64,000 nucleotides of DNA from an uncultured Jannaschia sp. (GTDB lineage: Bacteria > Pseudomonadota > Alphaproteobacteria > Rhodobacterales > Rhodobacteraceae), in contig NZ_CANLTQ010000010.1 of assembly GCF_947494025.1 (NCBI RefSeq), positions 46,153 to 110,152 of the forward strand. Reading direction: 5' to 3'. Positions 20,747 to 28,665 of this stretch are shown here, piece after piece (the first letter of the stretch is position 1; each line of letters begins with the position of its first letter). Both the position numbers and the translations under genes were made by a program. The notes beneath the pieces were generated by a model, which was given only the letters and a program-made list of their open reading frames with translations, had not been told where the DNA came from and searched no databases.

Positions 20747-21769
20747 CTACCGCGATCCCGCGCCCGCCGCATCCCCGCGCCGCCCGAAGAGCCGGTCGAG
20801 GCCGGAGCGCACCCAGAAGAAGCCGAGCCCGCCGCAGAGATAGTGCACCCAAAGGACGGGCACGGCCGCGACCGCGTCGCCCGGGCGCTGCTCCCGCAGG
20901 AGCCGGGCGAGGAAGCGCCGGTTCGCAAGGCCGAGCACCGCGAGCGACGCGGCGAGGAGGGCGAGGCCCGCGCCGGGCGCAAGGGCGAGAGCCGCGAGGC
21001 CGAGGAGCGAGGCGGCGACGCAAAGGACGGAGAGGTGGCCCGCGCGGCTCACGTTCAGGGTCGCCGGCGCGGCCCCGTGGCGCGGCGCGGCGAGGAGGCG
21101 CGCCCAGGGGATCGCCCGGTCGAGAAGGTCGGTCCGCGCCATCCCGGCGAGCGACCAGCGCTTCAGATGCGTGCCCTGCAGCGCGGGGCAGATCGCGATC
21201 GGGCGGTCGCGCGCATGCAGGCGCAGGCCGAACTCCACGTCCTCCATCATCCGTTGCCCGGCATCGAACCCGCCCGCCGCCTCGAAATCCGCGCGGCGGA
21301 CGGCGCCGCAGCCGGTCCAGAAGGTCGAGGCCGGCCCCGCCCCCTCGAGATGGACGTGACGATGCAGCATGTTGCGGATGCGGCTCACGCGTCCGGGCGC
21401 GGCGGGCCGGGCGTCGTAGGCGCCGAAGATCGCGGCGTGGTTCGGGTGGGCAGCAAAGAAATCCGCGATCACCCTGCGCGCGTCCGGGGCCACGACCACG
21501 TCGGAATCGACGAAGAACAGGATCTCCGCGCCCGTCGCGGCGGCGCCAATGTTGCGAGCCTCCGCCGCGCCGGCGTTCCGGGCGAGACGGATCGGCTCGA
21601 CCCCGCGGGCGCGGCAGATCGCGGCGGTGCCGTCCGCGGAGGCGTCGTCGACCACGCGGATCTCGCCCGACGCGAAGCCCGCCGCGAGCAGGCCGTCGAG
21701 GCAGGCGCCGATCTCGGCCGCGCCGTCGTGGACGGGCACGACCGCGCCGATCGTCGGGTGGTTCGTCAC
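20747..21769 (-). CDS. Glycosyltransferase family 2 protein with C-terminal membrane segments
   Basis: 340 residues. The catalytic domain opens with IGAVVPVHDGAAEIG, then VVDDASADGT and FFVDSDVVV (DxD site); MMEDVEFGLRL supplies the ED motif. The last roughly 90 residues contain two or three hydrophobic helices, so the enzyme is anchored in the inner membrane with its active site in the cytoplasm. It starts 13 bp after the stop of the upstream GT2 gene in the same operon. Sugar specificity cannot be read from the sequence. Confidence 0.85.
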   Translation of the reverse strand: MTNHPTIGAVVPVHDGAAEIGACLDGLLAAGFASGEIRVVDDASADGTAAICRARGVEPIRLARNAGAAEARNIGAAATGAEILFFVDSDVVVAPDARRVIADFFAAHPNHAAIFGAYDARPAAPGRVSRIRNMLHRHVHLEGAGPASTFWTGCGAVRRADFEAAGGFDAGQRMMEDVEFGLRLHARDRPIAICPALQGTHLKRWSLAGMARTDLLDRAIPWARLLAAPRHGAAPATLNVSRAGHLSVLCVAASLLGLAALALAPGAGLALLAASLAVLGLANRRFLARLLREQRPGDAVAAVPVLWVHYLCGGLGFFWVRSGLDRLFGRRGDAAGAGSR

Positions 21770-21782
21770 GGCCCCGGCATCC

Positions 21783-22712
21783 CTACCGCGTCGCCCGCGC
21801 CAGCAGCGCCTTCAGGCGGCCCGGCAGGACGAAGTTCCCCAGATGGAACAGAAGCTCCGCCCGGCCCGGCCGCGCGAAGGCGCGCGCCTTGCGCAGGAGC
21901 GTCACGAAGGCGCGGCGGTCCCCCTGCCGCGCCGCGCGGATCGAGGGCAGGGTCAGCACGAAGGCCGAGGCCGCCGCATCCGAGACCAGATCCCGCCGCG
22001 CATCGATCCAGGCCACGTCGTCGCGCCAATTCCCCTTCATGGAGATCCGGTCGCGGTCGTCCATCCGCCAGACCGACCAGGGCCGCTCCGGCGCGGCGAA
22101 GACGAGGCCGGTCCCCGCCGCCCGCGTGGCGCGCAGGAGCCAGTCGATATCCACGAACCGCTTGCAATCGGGATCGAAGAACACCTCCTCGAACAGCGCG
22201 CGGGGCGCGAGGATGGTCGAGGTCTGCACCGCCCCGTCGCCCGTCGGCGGCTGGCGGCGGCGGAACAGGTAGTCGCCCGTGGGCTCGCCCCGGGCGGGCA
22301 GGCGGCGCGGCCAGAGGAACTCCTCGGTGTCGTTCCGCGCGAGGAACCGGCAGGTGACGATCGGGCGCGGCAGCGCGCTGTCCCGCGCGGCCGCCATCTG
22401 CGCGGCGAGCTTGCCCGGAAGCCAGAGATCGTCGTCGTCGAGAAGCGCGATCCAGTCGCCCCGCGCCGCACGGATGCCGCGATTGCGGGCCTCGGCATTG
22501 CCGACATGCGCGCCCGGACGGACGATGCGAAGACGCGGATCGTCGAGCCGCCCGAGCGCCGCGATGGCGGCCGGGTCGTCGCCGTCGGGCACCACGATCA
22601 CCTCGAGCGACGGCCCCGCCTGCGCGAGCGCCGAGCCCACGGCCTCGAGCACCATGTCGGGGCGCCCGTAGGTGGGGATGACGACGGAGATCTCCGGGGC
22701 GATACCGTTCAT
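21783..22712 (-). CDS. Glycosyltransferase family 2 protein
   Basis: 309 residues. ISVVIPTYGRPDMVLE opens the GT-A fold, followed by VVPDGDDP in place of the usual DDGS, and LLDDDDLW as the DxD site; FVDIDWLLRA sits where ED is usual. The ATG at 22712 overlaps the stop of the upstream beta-propeller gene (ATGA), which fixes the start. The open frame runs further upstream but only inside that gene. It belongs to the five-gene operon 24843-19808. Confidence 0.85.
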   Translation of the reverse strand: MNGIAPEISVVIPTYGRPDMVLEAVGSALAQAGPSLEVIVVPDGDDPAAIAALGRLDDPRLRIVRPGAHVGNAEARNRGIRAARGDWIALLDDDDLWLPGKLAAQMAAARDSALPRPIVTCRFLARNDTEEFLWPRRLPARGEPTGDYLFRRRQPPTGDGAVQTSTILAPRALFEEVFFDPDCKRFVDIDWLLRATRAAGTGLVFAAPERPWSVWRMDDRDRISMKGNWRDDVAWIDARRDLVSDAAASAFVLTLPSIRAARQGDRRAFVTLLRKARAFARPGRAELLFHLGNFVLPGRLKALLARATR

Positions 22713-23860
22713 GGCGCCGTGCCTTCCCGCTCGAGGAGGTACATCTGCCGCTGGCCCGAGCTGAGCGACGTGACCACCATTCGCCGCCCGTCCGGCGCGG
22801 GGCAGGGATGCAGGTCGCAACGGAACGGCCCGCGCGCCGGGACATGGCCCGCGAACCGGGCGACGGTCTCCGACGCGCCGGTCCGCCGGTCCCATTCGAG
22901 GAGCGCGACCTCCTCCCGGTAGGGGGTGTCGAAGACGAAATGCCGGCCCCCGGCGTCGAGGTGGCGGGCATGGACGTTGTCGGTGACGAGCCCTTCGGCG
23001 AGCGGGCCGAGATCCTCGCCCCCCCCGGCGGCGTCGCGCACGATGCGCAGGCCGCCCCGGCGCCAGTAATAGAGCGTCGTGTCGTCGAGCCAGATCACGT
23101 GGCTCGTGGCCGGGGCGAGGAGGCGCGGCGCCGCGCCGTCGAGCCCACAGGTCAGGCTCACGCCCTGCGCGTCGTTCCAGGGGCCGCCCAGGCGACGCCA
23201 GCGGAGCTTCACGGTGAAGCGCGCGCCTCCCGGCGCGATCTTGGCGTGGTTGAACCAGTAATGCATGCGCGCCCGCCGCAGCCGGTCGCGCCAGCCGCGA
23301 TGCCTGTCGAGGAGGCGCACGGCCTCGCGGAGCGACAGGACCATGCGGCTCTCGCCCGTTTCCATGTCCATCGCCCGGATCCCGGCATCGTCCGGCCGCC
23401 GCGGTCCCGGCCCGGTTCCGCCGGGATAGCCGTAGCCGGGCCGCAGCCGGTCGAGACGCACGAGGTCGAGCGACAGCGCCGTGCGGCCGTCGGGCGCGAC
23501 GGCGTAGACCTGCCCCGGCAGGGTCCGCGTGGTCCCCGTTCCGGTGTCGTGGACCCGCGCGACGATCCGGCCCCCTTCGCGGTCGTTCCAGACGAGACGC
23601 GGCCCCCCCGCCACCCATTGCGCGAGCGGCCCCTGCTGCCAGGACCAGGCGCGACTTTCCCCGACGCGGTGCCAGCTGCCGGGGCGGGCCACCTCGGCAT
23701 ATCCGACCTCCACCGCGTCCTCCGGCCCCGGATGGCGGTCCGGCGCGGGCGGTGTCCAGCCCGCGACCCGCGCCCCCGCGCCGTCGAAGACCGGGATGTC
23801 GTAGTAGGAATGCGCGTGGGCCTCAGCCCCCGAGGTGAGTTCCGTGCAGCGCCAGGTCAT
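22709..23860 (-). CDS. Predicted beta-propeller protein, function unknown
   Basis: 383 residues, no signal peptide and no membrane segment. Repeated blocks of a W/Y-rich strand plus an Asp/Gly turn are visible, including YAVAPDGRTALSLDL, KIAPGGARFTVKL, HLDAGGRHFVFDTP and CPAPDGRRMVVTSL. These resemble PD40/TolB-like or oligogalacturonate-lyase-type propeller blades. It overlaps GT2 genes on both sides by four bases, so it is translationally coupled to glycan assembly. It may bind, modify or measure a glycan intermediate; no catalytic residues could be assigned. Confidence 0.6.
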   Translation of the reverse strand: MTWRCTELTSGAEAHAHSYYDIPVFDGAGARVAGWTPPAPDRHPGPEDAVEVGYAEVARPGSWHRVGESRAWSWQQGPLAQWVAGGPRLVWNDREGGRIVARVHDTGTGTTRTLPGQVYAVAPDGRTALSLDLVRLDRLRPGYGYPGGTGPGPRRPDDAGIRAMDMETGESRMVLSLREAVRLLDRHRGWRDRLRRARMHYWFNHAKIAPGGARFTVKLRWRRLGGPWNDAQGVSLTCGLDGAAPRLLAPATSHVIWLDDTTLYYWRRGGLRIVRDAAGGGEDLGPLAEGLVTDNVHARHLDAGGRHFVFDTPYREEVALLEWDRRTGASETVARFAGHVPARGPFRCDLHPCPAPDGRRMVVTSLSSGQRQMYLLEREGTAP

Positions 23861-24843
23861 GTCGCCATCCTGACCCGCGCGGCGTTCCCCGCGAGGCTGG
23901 CGGCGAGGCCGGGACGCCTGCGCCCGAGCCAGCGGGCCTGCCGCCAGAGCGCACGCGCCATCGTGGCGCGCATGTCGCCTAGAACCTCCGGACCTTCGCG
24001 CCGGCGGGCGGCGGCCGCGATCCGTTCCATGCCTGCGAGGCCCGCCCGGATCGCCTCGGGCGCGAGCGGGCGGTAGCCCTGCCAGAGATCCACCGTCGCG
24101 GCGACGTCGTGGCCCGGCGGCAGGCCGCCCAGATAGGCCCGCTGGACCCGTTCGGGCACGCTCAGGCTCAGCGCCCGCCCGGGGGCCCCGCGCCTCCCCG
24201 TCAGCGAGGTGCCGTGCACCCGGTAGCGCAGGAGCGGTTCGGTCAGGTTGTCGAGGCGCGCGCCCGCGGCGAGCATCCGCGCCCAGAGATCGCTGTCCTG
24301 CGCCGTCCAGTAGGCCGCGTCGTAGCCCCCCACGGCGCGCAGGGCCGCGGTACGGATCATCGCGCCGGGATGGAGCAGCGAGCTGGTATAGAGCGTGCGG
24401 AAGCGGATGCGGTCGGGTCCGGTGACGGGCGCCATGCGCGCGAGTTCCGCGCCCGCCTCGTCGATCCTGACGCAGCCGCAGGACAGCGCGTCGAGGCGCG
24501 GATCGGCGCCGAGGGCGGTCGCCTGACGAAGGAGGCGGTCGGGCGCGTAGAGGTCATCGCCGTCGGCCCGCGCCACGAGCGGCGCCCGGACATGGCCGAG
24601 CCCGAGATTGAGCGCCGCGGCGAGCCCCATCGGCGCCGGCGCCGCGAGGACGCGCACCCGCGGATCGGCTTCGGCCCAGGCGGCGAGGAGCGCGGGCGTC
24701 GCGTCGCTGCTGCTATCGTCGACCACCACGAATTCGAGGGCGCCGCCCGGGTCGGCCTGGGCGCGCAGGCTCGCGATGGTTTCGGGCAGATGCGCCGCCC
24801 CGTCGCGCACCGCCATCAGGACGGAAACGGCCGGTCCGGTCAT
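23857..24843 (-). CDS. Glycosyltransferase family 2 protein
   Basis: A 328-residue GT-A enzyme: VSVLMAVRDGAAHLPE, VVVDDSSSDATP (about 39-50), ARADGDDLYAPD with the DxD site, and AQDSDLWARM as the acceptor/base motif. It is the first gene of the minus-strand operon 24843-19808 and overlaps the beta-propeller gene by four bases. The C-terminal third is Arg/Ala-rich with no clear membrane helix. Confidence 0.87.
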   Translation of the reverse strand: MTGPAVSVLMAVRDGAAHLPETIASLRAQADPGGALEFVVVDDSSSDATPALLAAWAEADPRVRVLAAPAPMGLAAALNLGLGHVRAPLVARADGDDLYAPDRLLRQATALGADPRLDALSCGCVRIDEAGAELARMAPVTGPDRIRFRTLYTSSLLHPGAMIRTAALRAVGGYDAAYWTAQDSDLWARMLAAGARLDNLTEPLLRYRVHGTSLTGRRGAPGRALSLSVPERVQRAYLGGLPPGHDVAATVDLWQGYRPLAPEAIRAGLAGMERIAAAARRREGPEVLGDMRATMARALWRQARWLGRRRPGLAASLAGNAARVRMAT

Positions 24844-25182
24844 GCGTGCGGGCCCTGTCCTGCGATGGCCGAACCGCGAGGCGGCGCGGCGGTCCGCCCC
24901 TGTCGCCCGGAGGACGGTCCTCGCGGTCCGGATGAATCTCGTCTCATTGCACCATCAGCCCCTTCGTGCCGGCCGCCCATTCGCCTCGTGCCACAACGGA
25001 ACGGCATTCCCAAGGGATCGACCTGTCTCGCCCCGGTTCGATCCTTGGCCGGCTGGACACTGCGTCACAGACGAATGCCCGTTTCTTTCGGGCGAGGGCT
25101 TCCGCCGGCCCGGTCGAAGGCGTCGGGGCGGACATTGTTCACGAAAGCGGTGGCCGCGAACGGAGGTACGGCGTTCGGATGG
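24844..25182. other. Intergenic stretch between operons
   Basis: No gene was found. A short stem GCCCG (25077-25081), 7-nt loop, CGGGC (25089-25093) lies about 90 nt downstream of the acyltransferase stop and has no T-run on either strand. The promoter of the GT2 operon that begins at 24843 should be here, but no clear -35/-10 pair was recognised. Confidence 0.4.
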
Positions 25183-27039
25183 CTAATCGACGGCAATCCG
25201 TTCCTGCGCCCTGAGATCCGCCACGATCTCCCGCGCCGAAGCCCGGGTGTAGTGGCCGTAATCGGCAAGGTAGGGCACGCCGCCCTCCGTCAGGAGACGG
25301 CATTCGTCGGGACAGATCAGGTCGTAGAGCGAGACGTAGCTGGCCCCACCCCAATCCGTGTTCGCCATCCGGCGGTCGAGGGCGCGGAGCTCGGGGTCGA
25401 GGAAGCGCGTCATGTGGGCGCCGTCCCGGCGGAGGTTGCGCGCGAGGATCGCGGGAAAGCTCGTCAGGTATTCCGGCGTCGGCCCCAGGATCACGACCCG
25501 GTCCACATGGGTCAGAAGGTAATCGACGGTGTCCCGCAGGGGCTCGATGTCCTCGGCTTCCCAGCGGGTGGAGAGCAGGACGGTGTCGATGCCGCCCCGC
25601 GGGACGTGCTCGCGCAGGACGGGACCGATCACCCGGGGGCAGTACCAGTCGCCGGCGACGTCGATGGTCGGCGTGCAGCCGGTGCTGGCGGCGAACTGGA
25701 GATTGAGGTCCGCGAACGTCTCCTCGAGCGCCGGCATCAGGTGTTCGGCATGGCTGTCGCCCATCACGAGGAGCGTCGGGCGCGTCGGGTCCGTCGGCAG
25801 GCAGGTGTCCGGATCGAAGGCCCTGTCCTGACCCGGAACGCGCGCGTGGATCAGGCAGGGATGCACCTCGAGATCGGTGCGGTAATCGACATAGCTCGCG
25901 ATCCGGCGAACCTCGGCGGAATGGCCGCCCCAGATTTCGGCCCCCGCGACGAGGCCGCCGCCCAGTCCGGCGGCGAGGGCGAGGCCGCCGAGCGCGGTGG
26001 CGTTGACGGCGAAGGCCGGCCGCCGGCGCATGGTTCGGCCGCGGAACGGCTCCTCCACGAGGGTGTAGCTGAACCCCGCCGCGAGAAGGGAGAGCGCGCA
26101 GATCGCCGCCACGTCCCAGGCGTCGAGCGCCGGATCGATGCGCAGCTTCCAGAACACGATGATCGGCCAGTGCCACAGGTAGAGCGAATAGGAGATCCGG
26201 CCGATCGCCACGAAGGGCCGGGCGCCGAGCACGCGCCCCACCGGCGTGCCCTCCGCGCAGGCGATGAGGAGCATGGCGCCCAGGGCCGGATAGATCGCGT
26301 TCGCGCCCGGAAAGACCACGTCCTCGTCGAGCCCGAAGATGCCCCAGGCGACGAGCGCCGTGCCGAGCGTCGCGCCGATCCCGCGCCACCGGGCGCTCCC
26401 CCGGTCCGCGAGGCCCGCGACCGCGGCGAGCGAACCCAGCCCGAACTCCCAGGCCCGCGTCGGCAGTAGGTAGAAGGTCGCGCTGTCGTAGCGCACGGCA
26501 CCCCAGACGCTGAGCCCGAAGGAGAGGAGGGAGACCGCGACGATCGGGACGACGTAGCGGCGGCCGAGGACGCGCGCGACGAGAAGGAGGAACAGCGGCA
26601 GAAGGAGGTAGTACTGCTCCTCCACGGCGAGCGTCCAGGTATGGAGAAGCGGCGCCGTCGCGACGTCCGGCGCGAAGTAGTCCGAGAATTGCCAGAAGTA
26701 GAAGTTCGAGACGAAGAGCGAGGCCGCGGCGACCGACCGGCCGAGCGCCCGGGTCTCCTCGGGAAAGAGCACGAACCAGCTCGCCGCGACCACCGCGGCG
26801 ATCACCACGAGATAGGCCGGCAGGATGCGCAGGAAGCGGCGCTTGTAGAAGGTCCAGATCGTGAACCGGTCCTCCGCGATCTCCTCGACGATGAGGGAGG
26901 TGATGAGGAAACCGGAGATGACGAAGAAGACGTCGACACCGGTGAACCCGCCCGAAAAGAGCGCGACGTCGGCATGGAACAGCACGACCGGAACGATCGC
27001 CACGGTCCGCAGGCCGTCGATATGCGGTCGGTACTTCAT
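25183..27039 (-). CDS. Acyltransferase-3 / SGNH fusion O-acyltransferase (OafA/OatA type)
   Basis: 618 residues. The N-terminal membrane domain begins with YRPHIDGLRTVAIVPVV and continues through VDVFFVISGFLITSL, the acyltransferase-3 signature with catalytic-type His residues. About ten helices follow. The C-terminal domain is an SGNH hydrolase fold: LLVMGDSHAEHL (block I) and, near the end, DYGHYTRASA, which supplies the catalytic His. The family moves acyl (usually acetyl) groups across the membrane and esterifies glycans in the periplasm. The ATG at 27039 is preceded by GGAGGAGA; a longer frame upstream is rejected. Confidence 0.9.
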   Translation of the reverse strand: MKYRPHIDGLRTVAIVPVVLFHADVALFSGGFTGVDVFFVISGFLITSLIVEEIAEDRFTIWTFYKRRFLRILPAYLVVIAAVVAASWFVLFPEETRALGRSVAAASLFVSNFYFWQFSDYFAPDVATAPLLHTWTLAVEEQYYLLLPLFLLLVARVLGRRYVVPIVAVSLLSFGLSVWGAVRYDSATFYLLPTRAWEFGLGSLAAVAGLADRGSARWRGIGATLGTALVAWGIFGLDEDVVFPGANAIYPALGAMLLIACAEGTPVGRVLGARPFVAIGRISYSLYLWHWPIIVFWKLRIDPALDAWDVAAICALSLLAAGFSYTLVEEPFRGRTMRRRPAFAVNATALGGLALAAGLGGGLVAGAEIWGGHSAEVRRIASYVDYRTDLEVHPCLIHARVPGQDRAFDPDTCLPTDPTRPTLLVMGDSHAEHLMPALEETFADLNLQFAASTGCTPTIDVAGDWYCPRVIGPVLREHVPRGGIDTVLLSTRWEAEDIEPLRDTVDYLLTHVDRVVILGPTPEYLTSFPAILARNLRRDGAHMTRFLDPELRALDRRMANTDWGGASYVSLYDLICPDECRLLTEGGVPYLADYGHYTRASAREIVADLRAQERIAVD

Positions 27040-27187
27040 TCCCGGGATTTCTCCTCCATCGCGCCCACCCTCCGTGCATCGGGCTGACCGGAAGAAAGGC
27101 CGCGAGGTTCCGCCGGTCAAGTTCGCCCGCCGGTCATTCGTCATGCCTCACGGAAACGGGATCTCCGGAAATGCCGACACCATCTCT

Positions 27188-27231
27188 TTGACTTTCGGGA
27201 GGAAATTTGTAACAATATCATTACATTTTCC
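27188..27231 (+). promoter_or_regulatory. Candidate sigma-70-type promoter overlapped by a dyad operator
   Basis: TTGACT (27188-27193), a 17-bp spacer and AACAAT (27211-27216) form a good -35/-10 pair about 40 bases before the ATG at 27256. A near-perfect dyad, GGAAATTTGTAA (27201-27212), 8 bp, TTACATTTTCC (27221-27231), covers the -10 and probable start site, the right place for a repressor. The region is strongly AT-rich compared with its surroundings. Confidence 0.55.
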
Positions 27232-27255
27232 GTTCGGATATTATTGGGCGCAGAA

Positions 27256-28452
27256 ATGGTTTCCAGAAACCCCGCCAGGATTCGGATCTGGATTTCCGGT
27301 ACGGCCTTTGTCGTCAGCGTGATCCTTCTTGTCGCGACGGGTCTGATGACCTGGCAGGAATGGTCGTCGAATCTGACATGGCATCTCGATCTCGGCGTGG
27401 AGAACAACGTCGCGGCCTGGTGGTCCGGCGCCCTGCTGGCGGCTTGCGCCTTCTTCGCGTCCGACGGATATGCCCGGTTTCGTCACGACGACCGGCCCGC
27501 CGCTCGGGCCTGGCTGGCGATCGCCGCGATCCTGCTGTTCCTGTCGGCCGACGAGATCGGCTCCCTGCACGAGCGGCTGAGCCTGTTGGGAAAGGCTCTG
27601 AACCTCGGATCCTGGGCCTTGCTGTTGCCCTTGGGCGCCCTTCTGGGCTCCGCCTATGTCTGGTCCGCCATCGTTCTGTCGCGTCGCGGGGATGCGGAAC
27701 GGCGGCGCGTGCTCGTCCTTTCGCTGGGCTTCGGCCTCCTGGCCTCGGTCGCGCTTCAGGAATTCATCGAGCACGCCGTCGCCTGGGAGAGTCCGGCTGC
27801 GAAAGCGCTCCGGCGCGTCGTGGAGGAGGGGACCGAGCTTGCCGGGATGCTCGTTCTCCTGCGCGTCACGTCCGGGAACAGTTTTGCTTCGGAGGAGCGG
27901 CTTCCGTTCCAGTCGTTCTTCGACGCGTTGAAGCCGCTCGGAATGATCGTCCTTTTCGCCGCGCCCCTTCTCGTGGCCGTCACGCTCTGGCTGCCCGATC
28001 ACGGCATGCGCGGACGTCCGAGCGACTGGCTCGCGGCGGTGATGTTCCTCGGCGCCGGTGCTCTGGCGGCCCGTCACGCCGTCTTCTCGCGGGAGAACGT
28101 GACGGGCGCCTTCGCCCTGGTTCTTCTTTGCGGCATGGCCTCGGTCGTGTCGGTGGCGGTGGAGCCTCAGAAGACGATGGAGACGGGGCTCTTCGATCTG
28201 GGCGCCCGCGCGATGACGCTCGGCCTGGTGGTCATGGCCATGGGGGCGATCCTGACGCTCTTTACATCGGTCCACTGGCAGGAAGCGGTCCTGCTTCACG
28301 GCATGGTCCTGATCTATCTCATCGTCCCCGCGAGCCTCTTTTCAGGGCACGTCTTCCCGCTCATCCTGGGCGGGATCGCCTGCATCGGCGCCGCGCGTCC
28401 GACCCGGGAGGAAAGGCTCGCCTGTGCGGCTCCCGATGCCGTGGTCCGGTAA
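27256..28452 (+). CDS. Polytopic membrane protein of unknown function
   Basis: 398 residues with about ten to eleven hydrophobic segments from residue 10 to 380. Acidic residues occur inside the membrane region (LSADEIGSLHERL near 98-110, LQEFIEH and EEGTELAGM further on), which is unusual for a simple scaffold and may mark a polar site. The ATG at 27256 is preferred to a TTG 12 bases upstream. It sits downstream of a candidate regulated promoter and is convergent with the exosortase gene. No family was recognised. Confidence 0.65.
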   Translation: MVSRNPARIRIWISGTAFVVSVILLVATGLMTWQEWSSNLTWHLDLGVENNVAAWWSGALLAACAFFASDGYARFRHDDRPAARAWLAIAAILLFLSADEIGSLHERLSLLGKALNLGSWALLLPLGALLGSAYVWSAIVLSRRGDAERRRVLVLSLGFGLLASVALQEFIEHAVAWESPAAKALRRVVEEGTELAGMLVLLRVTSGNSFASEERLPFQSFFDALKPLGMIVLFAAPLLVAVTLWLPDHGMRGRPSDWLAAVMFLGAGALAARHAVFSRENVTGAFALVLLCGMASVVSVAVEPQKTMETGLFDLGARAMTLGLVVMAMGAILTLFTSVHWQEAVLLHGMVLIYLIVPASLFSGHVFPLILGGIACIGAARPTREERLACAAPDAVVR

Positions 28453-28665
28453 GGCGATCTTCGCAGGAACGGACGAGGGAGAGGATGCGGAAAGCGGGCG
28501 TCGTGCTCCCTTCAAGATCGCCTGCCGAAACCGATGCGCCGGTCTGGCCGGATGTCTCAGCTCCCCGCCAGCACCGTTCTGAGCGCCGCGTCAGGCGCGG
28601 GGCCATTCGCTGATCAAGCTTATCTGTAGCTTCGAGGCCCCGCGAAACCGGATAGGGCCGACCTT
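28453..28665. other. Convergent intergenic region with a long-range dyad
   Basis: AGGCGATCTT (28452-28461, overlapping the last base of the stop) and AAGATCGCCT (28514-28523) are perfect reverse complements 52 bases apart. They could pair in the 3' end of the membrane-protein transcript, but the loop is long and no T-run follows. No gene was found. Confidence 0.35.
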
